Source: an uncultured Phocaeicola sp.
GTDB taxonomy: Bacteria; Bacteroidota; Bacteroidia; Bacteroidales; Bacteroidaceae
Direction: 5' to 3'
NCBI GenBank assembly: GCA_944321335.1
Contig: CALUKX010000001.1
Coordinates: 124,001-188,000 of the forward strand
Length of the DNA stretch: 64,000 bases
The first letter of the stretch is position 1. Each line of letters opens with the position of its first letter. Below are positions 55,428 through 64,000 of the stretch, piece after piece. The notes beneath the pieces were generated by a model. That model saw only the letters and a program-made list of their open reading frames with translations. It had not been told where the DNA came from and did not search any database. Both the position numbers and the translations under genes were made by a program.

Positions 55428-57319
55428 AAGAGAATCCGAATATAAAGTCTCCGGTCCTTTATCTCCAGCATCAGTATGAATTGTTGAAGATGGAGTATGA
55501 ATATGAAAAGGAACAGTTCAAGCAGCAGACGGAACTGATGGGTATCGGGCGGAAGATCAAACGGGGAATGTGTTGGTATCCGCTGAACATCGGACGTAGT
55601 TATTATAATGCGCTCAACCAACTGGTGGTTGAGGTGGAGCGTCGCGAGGATAAGGAAATCGAACATTTGTTCGAGTATGGCCGTCCGGTTTGTTTCTTTA
55701 CGCAGGAGCTTTCGGGAAAACTGAATTATCTGAATTTCGTTGCGACCGTCAATTATGTGGACGAAGACCGTATGGTGGTGGTTCTTCCCAATGCCGATGC
55801 CTTGCTGATGTTGCAGAGCAAGGAGGTTTTGGGCGTACAGCTTTATTTCGATGAAACCAGTTATAGACTGATGTTCGAGGCCTTGAAGCAGGTAATCGGG
55901 GCAAAAAATAATCGTTTGGCCGAATTGCGTGATATTTTTCATGGCACACAGCCGGTTTCGACTTTTTCTTTCCAGCCGATCCGTTTCCCTTGGTTGAACC
56001 GGACGCAGGAGACAGCGGTGAACAAGGTGCTTCATGCCAAGGATGTGGCCATCGTACATGGACCTCCGGGAACGGGCAAGACTACCACATTGGTCGAGGC
56101 GATTTATGAAACCTTGCATCGGGAAAATCAGGTGCTGGTGTGTGCGCAGAGTAACATGGCGGTCGATTGGATCAGCGAGAAGCTGGTCGATCGGGGGGTG
56201 AGTGTGCTCCGTATCGGGAATCCGAGCCGTGTGAACGACAAGATGCTTTCGTTTACCTACGAGCGTCGTTTCGAGTCGCATCCCGATTATCCGCAGTTGT
56301 GGAGTATCCGTAAGGCAATCCGTGAACTTTATACTAAGGTCCGTAAAGGTTCCGACCGCGAAACGATCCGTACTAAAATCAATTCATTGAAGGACCGCGC
56401 TACCGAACTGGAAATCCGTATCAATGAAAGTTTGTTCAGTGAGGCAAGGGTGATAGCGTGTACCTTGGTCAGTAGCGCCAACCGCTTGCTGATGGGACAG
56501 AAGTTCGGGACCTTGTTTATCGATGAGGCTGCACAGGCTTTGGAGGCGGCTTGTTGGATCCCGATCCGTAAGGCCGACAGGGTTATCTTGGCAGGCGATC
56601 ATTGCCAGCTTCCTCCTACTGTAAAGAATCCGCAGGCATTACGTGGCGGATTGGGACATACGTTGATGCAATGTATAGTGAAGAACAAGCCCGAAGCCGT
56701 ATCATTGTTGGCAGTGCAGTATCGTATGAACGATGAAATCATGCGTTTCTCTTCCGATTGGTTTTATGGAGGTATGCTGCAGTCGGCTCCCGAAGTGAAG
56801 TATCGCAGCATTCTCGATTTCGATACCCCGATCGAATGGGTAAATACGGAGGGTATGGATTGCAATGAAGAGTTTGTCGGAGAGAATTACGGTCGTATCA
56901 ACAAGCCTGAAGCCGAGCTATCCATTAACCAGTTGAAGGAATATATCAACAAGATAGGTAAGGAACGTTTTCTGGATGAGCGTATTGATGTGGGGCTGAT
57001 TTCACCGTATAAGGCCCAGGTTCAGTATTTGCGTCAGCTGGTGCGCAGGGACAGTTTTTTCAAACCGTATCGGGAAGCGATAACCATCAATACGGTCGAC
57101 GGATTCCAAGGACAGGAACGCGATATCATTATTATCAGTCTGGTGCGTGCCAACGAAGACGGACAAATAGGTTTCCTGAACGATTTGCGACGGATGAATG
57201 TCGCCATCACGCGGGCAAGGATGAAGCTCATTATTTTAGGAGATGCCTCCACGCTTACCAAACATGCATTTTATAAAAAACTGTATGAATATATCGGTTC
57301 TTTGAATGAAATAGAATAA
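55424..57319 (+). CDS. Superfamily 1 DNA/RNA helicase (Upf1/IGHMBP2-like)
   Basis: This 631-residue ATPase has an N-terminal charged region, Walker A in VHGPPGTGKTTTLVEAI (about residue 213), CAQSNMAVDWISEKLV, the DEAA box (TLFIDEAAQALEAACW), GDHCQLPPTVKNP, QYRMNDEIMRF, and the late motifs INTVDGFQGQERDIIIIS and NVAITRARMKLIILGD. These are all helicase motifs of the Upf1-like SF1 group. Length is normal. It overlaps the EamA transporter gene by 4 bp. A role in DNA or RNA metabolism is likely, but substrate is unknown. Confidence 0.93.
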   Translation: MKENPNIKSPVLYLQHQYELLKMEYEYEKEQFKQQTELMGIGRKIKRGMCWYPLNIGRSYYNALNQLVVEVERREDKEIEHLFEYGRPVCFFTQELSGKLNYLNFVATVNYVDEDRMVVVLPNADALLMLQSKEVLGVQLYFDETSYRLMFEALKQVIGAKNNRLAELRDIFHGTQPVSTFSFQPIRFPWLNRTQETAVNKVLHAKDVAIVHGPPGTGKTTTLVEAIYETLHRENQVLVCAQSNMAVDWISEKLVDRGVSVLRIGNPSRVNDKMLSFTYERRFESHPDYPQLWSIRKAIRELYTKVRKGSDRETIRTKINSLKDRATELEIRINESLFSEARVIACTLVSSANRLLMGQKFGTLFIDEAAQALEAACWIPIRKADRVILAGDHCQLPPTVKNPQALRGGLGHTLMQCIVKNKPEAVSLLAVQYRMNDEIMRFSSDWFYGGMLQSAPEVKYRSILDFDTPIEWVNTEGMDCNEEFVGENYGRINKPEAELSINQLKEYINKIGKERFLDERIDVGLISPYKAQVQYLRQLVRRDSFFKPYREAITINTVDGFQGQERDIIIISLVRANEDGQIGFLNDLRRMNVAITRARMKLIILGDASTLTKHAFYKKLYEYIGSLNEIE

Positions 57320-57328
57320 ATGTACGGC

Positions 57329-57373
57329 AAAGGCGCTTTCAAGTCACGGGAACAGGCTTGAAGGTGTCTTTTT
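57329..57373 (+). terminator. Terminator of the transporter-helicase operon
   Basis: A 15-bp stem with G-T pairs (57329-57343 with 57357-57371), followed by a short T run. Confidence 0.7.
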
Positions 57374-57437
57374 ATGAAAAATGACGTTCTTGTTCCAAAC
57401 TTTAATCTTTGTGAAACGTTGTATATCAGAAAATAGC

Positions 57438-57445
57438 TATCTTTG
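57438..57445 (+). promoter_or_regulatory. -7 box of the AspT/YidE-type transporter gene
   Basis: TATCTTTG is an exact TAnnTTTG match, 34 bp before the ATG. Confidence 0.7.
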
Positions 57446-57479
57446 TAACCTGAATTGGATAACCTTATAAATTTATATT

Positions 57480-59078
57480 ATGTTACTCGACTTACTGCAA
57501 TCATCGTATTTTTCAGTATTCTTGATTGTGGCGCTTGGCTTTATGTTAGGGCGCATAAAAGTAGCCGGACTTTCCCTTGATGTTTCAGCCGTCATATTTA
57601 TTGCACTTGCTTTCGGACATTGGGGCGTTACCATTCCGAAAGAACTCGGCAATTTTGGTTTGGTATTGTTTATCTTCACTATCGGAATCCAGGCCGGACC
57701 GGGATTTTTCCATTCTTTCCGAAGCAAGGGAAAAACTTTGATTCTGATTACTTTACTTATTGTGGCTTCGGCCTGTCTGACAGGAATTGCCATGAAATAT
57801 CTCTTTGGTATTGATACGCCTATTGTCGTGGGCTTGATTGCCGGGGCGTTGACCAGTACACCGGGTTTGGCGGTGGCTATCGACAGTACCCAGTCGCCGT
57901 TGGCTTCCATCGCTTACGGTATCGCTTATCCTTTCGGGGTTATCGGTGTAATCCTGTTTGTGAAATTGCTGCCGAAGATTTTGCATATAGATCTCGAAAA
58001 GGAGGCACGGCAGTTGGAAGCTGAACGGCGGAATCAGTTTCCTGTGCTGAAAACATGTCTGTTCCGTGTTACCAATCCGATAGTCTGTGGCCGTAATCTT
58101 GCCGATCTGAAAATCCGTCTGATGACCGGAGCGGTTATCTCCCGTTTGCAGCGTGGTGATGAGATTCTTATTCCGAAAGCCAATACAGTGCTTGAAAAAG
58201 GTGATTGTCTGCAAGGTGTAGGTAGCGAGGAATCATTGAACAACCTGGCATTGATGTTGGGAACCCGTGAGGAAGGGGAGCTTCCATTGGGTAATATGCA
58301 GGTCATCGAATCGTTGTTGCTGACCAAGAAAGATATGGTGGGTAAGCAGTTGTTCGATCTGAACCTGCAGCGTAACTTCGGATGTACGGTTACGCGTATC
58401 CGTCGAAGCGGTATCGACCTTTCGCCTTCCCCCGAACTGGAATTGAAGTTTGGTGATAAGTTACTGGTTATCGGCGAACGGGAGGGGGTTCAGGCTGTAG
58501 CCCGTCTGTTGGGTAATGATGTGAAAAAATTGTCGGATACCGATTTCTTCCCGATTGCGATGGGTATTGTATTGGGAGTTTTGTTCGGTAAACTGAATAT
58601 TTCTTTTGGCGACGGAATGTCGTTCTCTCCGGGACTTACCGGAGGTATTCTGATGATGGCTTTGTTCCTGAGTGCGGTCGGCAAGACCGGACCGATTATC
58701 TGGTCAATGTCCGGACAGGCCAACCAACTTCTGCGTCAGTTGGGCTTGCTGCTTTTCCTTGCGGAAGTGGGAACTTCGGCCGGAAAGACTTTGGTCGCGA
58801 CTTTTCAGGAGAGCGGTTTCCTGATGTTCGGGGTCGGAGCGGCCATCACTTTAATTCCTATGCTGCTTGCAGCATTGGTCGGCCGGTTGGTGTTCAAGGT
58901 CAGCCTTCTCGATTTGCTGGGTACCATTACCGGAGGTATGACGAGTACCCCGGGGCTGGCTGCTGCCGATTCGATGGTCGACAGTAATATTCCGGGAGTG
59001 GCCTATGCTACGGTTTATCCGATAGCGATGGTATTCCTGATATTGTTCATCCAAGTAATATCAATGGTGATAATATAG
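57480..59078 (+). CDS. AspT/YidE/YbjL-family transporter with RCK_C domains
   Basis: This 532-residue membrane protein has two similar membrane halves, each with GxTSTPGLA-type motifs (ALTSTPGLAVAID near 120; GGMTSTPGLAAADS near 495). Between them lie two RCK_C/TrkA_C regulatory domains (about 190-350). This is the layout of the aspartate:alanine exchanger family and of YidE/YbjL. The substrate is unknown. It is 30 bp before mscL and may be cotranscribed with it. Confidence 0.9.
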   Translation: MLLDLLQSSYFSVFLIVALGFMLGRIKVAGLSLDVSAVIFIALAFGHWGVTIPKELGNFGLVLFIFTIGIQAGPGFFHSFRSKGKTLILITLLIVASACLTGIAMKYLFGIDTPIVVGLIAGALTSTPGLAVAIDSTQSPLASIAYGIAYPFGVIGVILFVKLLPKILHIDLEKEARQLEAERRNQFPVLKTCLFRVTNPIVCGRNLADLKIRLMTGAVISRLQRGDEILIPKANTVLEKGDCLQGVGSEESLNNLALMLGTREEGELPLGNMQVIESLLLTKKDMVGKQLFDLNLQRNFGCTVTRIRRSGIDLSPSPELELKFGDKLLVIGEREGVQAVARLLGNDVKKLSDTDFFPIAMGIVLGVLFGKLNISFGDGMSFSPGLTGGILMMALFLSAVGKTGPIIWSMSGQANQLLRQLGLLLFLAEVGTSAGKTLVATFQESGFLMFGVGAAITLIPMLLAALVGRLVFKVSLLDLLGTITGGMTSTPGLAAADSMVDSNIPGVAYATVYPIAMVFLILFIQVISMVII

Positions 59079-59108
59079 TTTGTATCAAGAACCTTAATTA
59101 AAAGTCAG

Positions 59109-59543
59109 ATGAAAAAAGTATTTGAAGAATTCAAACAGTTTGCCATACGTGGAAATGTTGTCGACATGGCCGTAGGTATCATTATCGGCGGTGCTTTCGG
59201 AAAGATTGTATCGTCACTGGTTGCGGATATCATTATGCCGGCTGTCGGAATGATGATGGGTGGTGTAAATTTTGCCGACCTGAAAGTCGTTCTGAAGGAA
59301 GCGGTAATGGAAGGGGATAAGGTTATTACTCCCCAACTTGCATTGAATTATGGTAACTTCATCCAGATGATCATCGATTTCATTATCATTGCTTTTTCTG
59401 TATTCTTGTTTATCAAGGGTCTTAATGCCATGAAGCGAAAGAAGAAAGAAGAAGCTCCTGCCACACCTCCGGCTCCGCCTGCAGATGTACAGTTGCTGAC
59501 AGAAATCCGTGATTTGCTGAAGAAGCAGGATGTGAATAAGTAA
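59109..59543 (+). CDS. mscL: Large-conductance mechanosensitive channel
   Basis: This 144-residue inner-membrane channel opens under strong membrane tension to release solutes. It has the N-terminal amphipathic helix ([19 protein letters not shown]), the pore helix [22 protein letters not shown], a second helix ([20 protein letters not shown]) and a charged C-terminal helix with [12 protein letters not shown]. Length is typical. It follows the AspT-type gene after 30 bp. Confidence 0.97.
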   Translation: MKKVFEEFKQFAIRGNVVDMAVGIIIGGAFGKIVSSLVADIIMPAVGMMMGGVNFADLKVVLKEAVMEGDKVITPQLALNYGNFIQMIIDFIIIAFSVFLFIKGLNAMKRKKKEEAPATPPAPPADVQLLTEIRDLLKKQDVNK

Positions 59544-59576
59544 AACTGGAAGGGTCGTCGAAACGGACGACTGAAT

Positions 59577-59623
59577 AAAAGCCGGTTCTGTTGTCTGGAA
59601 TATGATAACGGAACCGGCTTTTT
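59577..59623. terminator. Bidirectional terminator between mscL and the thioesterase gene
   Basis: AAAAGCCGGTTC (59577-59588) pairs exactly with GAACCGGCTTTT (59611-59622), with A and T runs for both directions. Confidence 0.92.
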
Positions 59624-59633
59624 ATGTGAATGC

Positions 59634-60002
59634 TTAGAGTTTGCTCAGAAAGCGTTCGCGGTCGACGATGTAGCGGATGTGTCTGCCTTCACCGATAAGT
59701 CCTTTGCTGTCGGCAGCCGAAACCTTGAAAGTGAGTTTCCTACCTTCCACTTCTTCGAGTATGGCTGTAGCGGTTACGGTTTCTCCCATAGCTGATGGCT
59801 TGATGTGCGACGACTGCATCATGGCTCCTACGGTGGTCGATCCTTCCGGCAGTTCGGATTCTACGGCTTTCATGGCGGCATTTTCCATCAAGGCTATCAT
59901 GGCAGGTGATGAGAAAACTTCCATATCTCCCGAGCCTAAGGCCAGAGCCGTGTTCGTCTTGTCGACAATTGTTTTACTTGTATAGGTCAATCCTTTTTCC
60001 AT
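59634..60002 (-). CDS. Hot-dog fold thioesterase (FlK-like family)
   Basis: This 122-residue protein resembles small hot-dog acyl-CoA thioesterases: SSPAMIALMENAAMKAVESEL (helix with Glu), TTVGAMMQSSHIKPSAMGETVTATA, and EGRHIRYIVDRERF at the end. The pattern is that of the fluoroacetyl-CoA thioesterase-like group, but the natural acyl-CoA is unknown. It starts 5 bp after the MscS-type channel gene and is the second gene of that unit. Confidence 0.85.
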   Translation of the reverse strand: MEKGLTYTSKTIVDKTNTALALGSGDMEVFSSPAMIALMENAAMKAVESELPEGSTTVGAMMQSSHIKPSAMGETVTATAILEEVEGRKLTFKVSAADSKGLIGEGRHIRYIVDRERFLSKL

Positions 60003-60007
60003 ATATG

Positions 60008-61201
60008 TTAGTTTATAATTCCATTGCTGAGATCATTGCCGGTCGGACGTTGGAAGATGCGTAGACCGAATTGCGGAAGTACTGCCAGTACATGGTCGAA
60101 GAGTTCTCCTTGTATCTGTTCGTAGTAGATCCATTCGGTCGTATCGGTGAAACAATAGAGTTCCAAGGGAAGTCCTTCGGCTGTAGGTTGGAGTTGGCGT
60201 ACCATTATCATCATGTCTTTGTTTATCTGCGGATGGTTGTTGAGGTAGTGTACCAGATAGTTGCGGAACACTTTGAGGTTGACAGTTTCCTTTTCATCTT
60301 TGTCGGCATCGGTCATCCATCCTTTCGACTTGAATTTCTTTCGTTCTTCTTCCGTACAGAACCGTACAGTCGTCATGTCGATATTGATGAATCGTTTGAT
60401 GCGTCGGCCTCCGCACTCTTTCATTCCTCGCCAGTTCTGAAACGAATCACTGACCAAAGCGTAGGGTGGCAGTGTCGTGATGGTCTTGTCGAAGTTCTGT
60501 ACCTTTACGGTTGTGAGGCTTACCTCAATAACATATCCGTCGGCTCCGTATTTGGTCATCGTAATCCAGTCGCCGGGGCGCAACATGTCGTTGGCCGAAA
60601 GTTGGACACCTGCCACAAGACCGAGGATACTGTCCTTGAATATCAACATCAGCACGGCGGCTGAAGCTCCCAGTCCGGCAAGGATGGTGGCTGCATTCTG
60701 GTTGATCAGAATGCTTAGAATCAGAATGATTCCGATGGCTATCGCTATCAGGTTCATCATCTGATAGATTCCTTTCAGCGGACGGTTGCGCAGGCTCTCG
60801 TGCTCGTTCGATATATCATACAGCGAGTTGAGAAACGTATTGATAAGCATCAGAGTCGTAATGACTACATAGATGGAACAGGCCTTTTCCAAGATGGTGA
60901 GCAGATTCGGCATGTCCGAGAAAGCCAAAGGCAGCAGGATATATAACATGATGGGAGGTACCATCCTGCAGAATCCGGTAAGCATCTTGTCGTTGAACAG
61001 GTAATCGTCCCATTTGGCTTTGGTCTTGGCCGTAATCTTTTCCACAATGGGGATGACAAGATGACGTACAAGCTTGGTTACTACATAGGAGATGATGATA
61101 ATGCTGGCCAGTAAGGTCAGCCGTACACTCCAACTGGTATAATCGGGGTCGATACCCATGTCGGTGAACCAGCCGGCGATATATTGGCTTATTTCTTTCA
61201 T
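60008..61201 (-). CDS. MscS-family mechanosensitive channel (YbdG/MscM-like)
   Basis: This 397-residue membrane protein has about five helices and then the MscS core: pore helix LGASAAVLMLIFKDSILGLVAGVQL, then NDMLRPGDWITM and VQNFDKTITTLPPYALVSDSFQNW, and a large C-terminal cytoplasmic domain. The helix number, length and sequence after the pore resemble the low-conductance YbdG type more than MscS itself. It is cotranscribed with the thioesterase gene. Confidence 0.92.
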   Translation of the reverse strand: MKEISQYIAGWFTDMGIDPDYTSWSVRLTLLASIIIISYVVTKLVRHLVIPIVEKITAKTKAKWDDYLFNDKMLTGFCRMVPPIMLYILLPLAFSDMPNLLTILEKACSIYVVITTLMLINTFLNSLYDISNEHESLRNRPLKGIYQMMNLIAIAIGIILILSILINQNAATILAGLGASAAVLMLIFKDSILGLVAGVQLSANDMLRPGDWITMTKYGADGYVIEVSLTTVKVQNFDKTITTLPPYALVSDSFQNWRGMKECGGRRIKRFINIDMTTVRFCTEEERKKFKSKGWMTDADKDEKETVNLKVFRNYLVHYLNNHPQINKDMMIMVRQLQPTAEGLPLELYCFTDTTEWIYYEQIQGELFDHVLAVLPQFGLRIFQRPTGNDLSNGIIN

Positions 61202-61227
61202 AACAGATATTTTCGGGTTTATGTAGA

Positions 61228-61235
61228 CAAATATA
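61228..61235 (-). promoter_or_regulatory. -7 box of the MscS channel-thioesterase operon
   Basis: TATATTTG on the minus strand matches TAnnTTTG, about 27 bp before the ATG. Confidence 0.65.
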
Positions 61236-61309
61236 CAAAGGATTTTATTATTTTAGGGGGTGAGATTGAAATAAGACATGGTCGTTTCATTAATATTAAG
61301 TATTCGCTT

Positions 61310-61828
61310 ATGACATTCATGTTTCGGATCGGTTTGGTTTTGATGCTCGTATTGGGCTGTATATCCTGTCTGCAGGATGATGCTCCGAAAGCAGAAGAAC
61401 GGGTGAGGGTAGGTGACAAGCTTCCCCGGTTCGATGTCGTGATGAATGACGGCAGCCGCCTTTCCACCTCCCGGTTGGAAGGAAAAGTGTCGGTATTGGT
61501 CTTTTTCTCAACAGGTTGCCCCGACTGCCGGAAGGAATTGCCGGTCGTGCAACAGCTTTATGACATATATAAAGATAATGCGGAAGTGGAGATTGCCTGC
61601 ATCAGCCGTGCCGAAGGGGAGAACTCTATAAAAGCTTATTGGCAGGAACAAGGGCTTACCTTGCCATATTCGGCCCAGACCGACCGTACTGTGTACGAAT
61701 TGTTCTGTACCACTGGCATTCCACGTATCTACATAGCATCCCCGTCTTCGACGGTTCAGTTTATCTTTACCGACAATCCGCTTGCCACATTGGATGATTT
61801 ACGGCAGGCTGTAGCATCCTGTTTATAA
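61310..61828 (+). CDS. TlpA-like thioredoxin-fold lipoprotein
   Basis: This protein of about 172 residues has a lipoprotein signal (MTFMFRIGLVLMLVLGC; a second Cys in CISC is also possible) and a thioredoxin fold with redox motif GCPDC in VFFSTGCPDCRKELPVV. It ends with a cis-Pro region (TTGIPRIYIASP). It is likely a periplasmic-facing thiol:disulfide reductase. The frame is open back to 61184, but that part overlaps the opposite gene and does not look like a signal, so ATG 61310 or 61319 is chosen. Confidence 0.82.
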   Translation: MTFMFRIGLVLMLVLGCISCLQDDAPKAEERVRVGDKLPRFDVVMNDGSRLSTSRLEGKVSVLVFFSTGCPDCRKELPVVQQLYDIYKDNAEVEIACISRAEGENSIKAYWQEQGLTLPYSAQTDRTVYELFCTTGIPRIYIASPSSTVQFIFTDNPLATLDDLRQAVASCL

Positions 61829-61888
61829 GATTGTCATGTTTCTTTTATGGTTTCTGAATGTGTTGGATGCATTTTCTTGGTATATCTT

Positions 61889-61918
61889 TTTGCAAAACCA
61901 ATCGTTTGATTAAATTTG
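61889..61918 (+). promoter_or_regulatory. Promoter of the etfB-etfA-acyl-CoA dehydrogenase operon
   Basis: TTTG (61889-61892), 18 bp, TAAATTTG (61911-61918), 36 bp before the ATG. Confidence 0.8.
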
Positions 61919-61954
61919 CTGCCAGAAAATTACTAATACCAAAAATAAAATCTA

Positions 61955-62842
61955 ATGAGTTTGAAAATCGTAGTTTTGGCAAAACAAGTTCCCGATACTC
62001 GTAATGTTGGGAAAGATGCCATGAATGCCGACGGAACTATCAATCGTGCGGCGCTTCCGGCAATCTTCAATCCGGAAGACTTGAACGCCTTGGAACAGGC
62101 ACTCAGACTGAAAGACACACATCCGGGTTCTACCGTAACCATCTTGACTATGGGACCGGGCCGTGCCGCAGAAATCATTCGTGAAGGATTATACAGAGGT
62201 GCAGATAACGGTTATCTGCTGACCGACCGTGCATTTGCCGGAGCCGATACTTTGGCTACTTCTTATGCGTTGGCTACTGCCATCCGTAAGATCGGTGAAT
62301 ATGATATTATTGTAGGTGGTCGTCAGGCTATCGATGGTGATACCGCTCAGGTAGGTCCTCAAGTTGCCGAAAAGTTGGGCTTGCCTCAGGTTACCTATGT
62401 AGAAGAAATCGAGGAGGTTGCCGGCGGACGTATCCGCGTAAAACGTCATATCGACGGTGGTGTGGAAACTGTTGAGGCTCCGCTTCCTATCGTGCTGACC
62501 GTTAACGGTAGTGCGGCTCCTTGCCGTCCGCGTAACGCGAAACTGGTGCAGAAGTACAAACGTGCTTTGGGGGCACAGGAAAAGGCTGCCATTACCAAGG
62601 ATGGCGGTGAACTGGCTTATGCCGATCTGTATGAAAAACGCCCGTACCTGAACATTACCGAATGGAGTGTAGCCGATGTGAACGGCGATACTACCCAGTG
62701 CGGTCTTTCGGGTTCTCCTACCAAGGTGAAGAAAATCGAGAACATCATCTTCCAGGCCAAGGAGAGCAAGACTATTTCAGGCAGCGATGCAGATGTAGAA
62801 AACTTGATTGTTGAACTGTTGGCTAACCATACTATCGGATAA
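61955..62842 (+). CDS. etfB: Electron transfer flavoprotein beta subunit
   Basis: This 295-residue subunit passes electrons between acyl-CoA dehydrogenase and its partner. It starts SLKIVVLAKQVPDTRNVG, with LTMGPGRAAEIIREGLYRGAD, and IIVGGRQAIDGDTAQVGPQVAEKLG (AMP/FAD site region). Length is normal or slightly long, as in clostridial-type EtfB. It is 5 bp before etfA in the usual order. Confidence 0.96.
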   Translation: MSLKIVVLAKQVPDTRNVGKDAMNADGTINRAALPAIFNPEDLNALEQALRLKDTHPGSTVTILTMGPGRAAEIIREGLYRGADNGYLLTDRAFAGADTLATSYALATAIRKIGEYDIIVGGRQAIDGDTAQVGPQVAEKLGLPQVTYVEEIEEVAGGRIRVKRHIDGGVETVEAPLPIVLTVNGSAAPCRPRNAKLVQKYKRALGAQEKAAITKDGGELAYADLYEKRPYLNITEWSVADVNGDTTQCGLSGSPTKVKKIENIIFQAKESKTISGSDADVENLIVELLANHTIG

Positions 62843-62847
62843 AGACT

Positions 62848-63867
62848 ATGAATAACGTATTTGTATATTGTGAGATGGAAGGCAAACATGTTGCCGATGT
62901 CAGTCTCGAACTTTTAACCAAAGGTCGTAAGTTAGCCAACGAATTGGGTTGCCAGCTTGAAGCAATCTGTGCAGGCAGCGACCTTGCAGATGTAGAAAAA
63001 CAAGTATTGCCTTACGGTGTCGACCGTGTTCATGTGTTCGACGCTCCGGGCTTGTTCCCTTATACTTCCCTTCCGCATACTTCTATCCTTGTCAATCTGT
63101 TCAAGGAAGAAAAACCGCAGATCTGTCTGATGGGTGCAACCGTTATCGGTCGTGACCTCGGTCCGCGTGTTTCTTCATCGTTGAAGAGCGGTCTGACTGC
63201 CGATTGTACCCAGTTGGAAATCGGAAGTCATGAAGACAAGAAAAGCGGAAAGACTTACGAAAATCTGTTGTACCAGATCCGTCCGGCATTCGGCGGTAAC
63301 ATTGTCGCTACCATCGTAAATCCGGAACATCGTCCACAGATGGCTACTGTCCGCGAAGGTGTGATGAAGAAAGAAATAGTCAATGCCAATTACAAAGGAG
63401 AGGTAATCCGTCACGATGTAGCCAAGTATGTACACGATACCGATTATGTCGTGAAGGTAATCGACCGTCATGTTGAAAAGGCAAAACACAACCTGAAAGG
63501 CGCTCCGATTGTTGTAGCCGGCGGTTACGGTATGGGTAGCAAGGAAGGTTTCGATATGTTGTTCGAACTGGCAAAAGAACTTCATGCCGAAGTAGGTGCG
63601 AGCCGTGCAGCCGTCGATGCAGGTTATTGCGATCATGACCGTCAGATCGGTCAGACCGGTGTGACCGTTCATCCGAAACTGTATATCGCTTGCGGTATCT
63701 CCGGTCAGATCCAGCACATTGCAGGTATGCAGGATGCAGGTATTATCATCTCAGTGAACAGCGACCCGAATGCACCGATCAACACTATCGCTGATTATGT
63801 AATCAACGGAACCGTGGAAGAAGTCATTCCGAAAATGATTAAGTACTACAAAAAGAACAGTAAGTAA
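62848..63867 (+). CDS. etfA: Electron transfer flavoprotein alpha subunit
   Basis: This 339-residue FAD-binding subunit has CLMGATVIGRDLGPRVSSSLKSGLTADCTQLE, and the C-terminal FAD domain AVDAGYCDHDRQIGQTGVTVHPKLYIACGISGQIQH. It ends with DYVINGTVEEVIPKMIKYYKK. It forms a heterodimer with EtfB. Its stop TAA shares a base with the next ATG. Confidence 0.96.
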   Translation: MNNVFVYCEMEGKHVADVSLELLTKGRKLANELGCQLEAICAGSDLADVEKQVLPYGVDRVHVFDAPGLFPYTSLPHTSILVNLFKEEKPQICLMGATVIGRDLGPRVSSSLKSGLTADCTQLEIGSHEDKKSGKTYENLLYQIRPAFGGNIVATIVNPEHRPQMATVREGVMKKEIVNANYKGEVIRHDVAKYVHDTDYVVKVIDRHVEKAKHNLKGAPIVVAGGYGMGSKEGFDMLFELAKELHAEVGASRAAVDAGYCDHDRQIGQTGVTVHPKLYIACGISGQIQHIAGMQDAGIIISVNSDPNAPINTIADYVINGTVEEVIPKMIKYYKKNSK

Positions 63868-64000
63868 TGGCAAACTTTTATACAGAACATCCGGAATTAC
63901 GCTACCATCTGAATAATCCGTTGATGGAGCGTATCTGCGAACTCAAGGAACGCAGTTATAGAGATAAAGACGAATACGATTATGCACCGCAGGATTGCGC
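63867..64000 (+). CDS. Acyl-CoA dehydrogenase family protein, N-terminal end only
   Basis: An open frame begins ATG GCA AAC (MANFYTEHPELRYHLNNP...) overlapping the etfA stop by one base and runs to the window end with no stop. Only 44 codons are present and no catalytic residue is in view. The start and the position after etfB-etfA match the acyl-CoA dehydrogenase of the Bacteroidales etf operon, so this is a contextual call. Confidence 0.7.
   Translation, partial: MANFYTEHPELRYHLNNPLMERICELKERSYRDKDEYDYAPQDC

Overview
This window comes from a member of the order Bacteroidales, most like gut Bacteroides, Phocaeicola or Prevotella. The signs are: Bacteroidetes-type -7 promoter boxes (TAnnTTTG, sometimes with TTTG about 20 bp upstream) in front of many genes; almost no Shine-Dalgarno sequences; a hybrid two-component regulator of polysaccharide use; the lipoprotein TamL in place of TamA; and PTH2 and GuaD-type enzymes common in the group. 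No transposon, phage, CRISPR array or rRNA was seen.

Layout. 1-10.7 kb is the end of a pectin utilisation locus: two PL1-type pectate lyases (the first truncated by the window edge), a PL10 lyase fused to an esterase, a CE12 acetylesterase fused to a CE8 methylesterase, and the hybrid regulator that probably controls them. 10.7-17.9 kb carries tamB and tamL for outer-membrane assembly. 18-19.4 kb has a sugar nucleotidyltransferase and a gene-free stretch. 19.4-26.2 kb is a three-gene RND efflux operon read away from an AraC regulator, with an 11-bp inverted repeat between them. 26.3-32.8 kb has a lipid A phosphoethanolamine transferase-like protein, an unknown membrane protein, tRNA-Lys, a zinc metallopeptidase, hisS and a PTH2 peptidyl-tRNA hydrolase. 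32.8-39 kb has rmuC, a TonB-dependent receptor, and an ABC transporter/GntR operon whose ATPase is frameshifted.

39.3-44 kb has groES-groEL followed by a sensor kinase with two frameshifts and an intact LuxR-type response regulator. 44.2-49.9 kb has a guanine deaminase, a 29-residue small protein, a NUDIX hydrolase, a DUF349 protein, mgtE and rsmA. 50-52.5 kb has a flippase-like protein and pepD. 52.5-54.4 kb is a two-gene unit, an ABC-type AAA ATPase plus a TOPRIM-like DUF4435 protein. This has the composition of PARIS anti-phage systems and is the best candidate here for a little-described system. 54.5-64 kb has an EamA transporter and a helicase that overlap by 4 bp, an AspT/YidE-type transporter, mscL, a hot-dog thioesterase with an MscS-type channel, a TlpA-like lipoprotein, and an etfB-etfA-acyl-CoA dehydrogenase operon that runs off the end.

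Three single-base frameshifts lie between 38.7 and 43.1 kb, while the other genes are open. They are either real decay or homopolymer sequencing errors, and the sequence alone cannot decide which. All family assignments come from reading motifs by eye; no database search was run.
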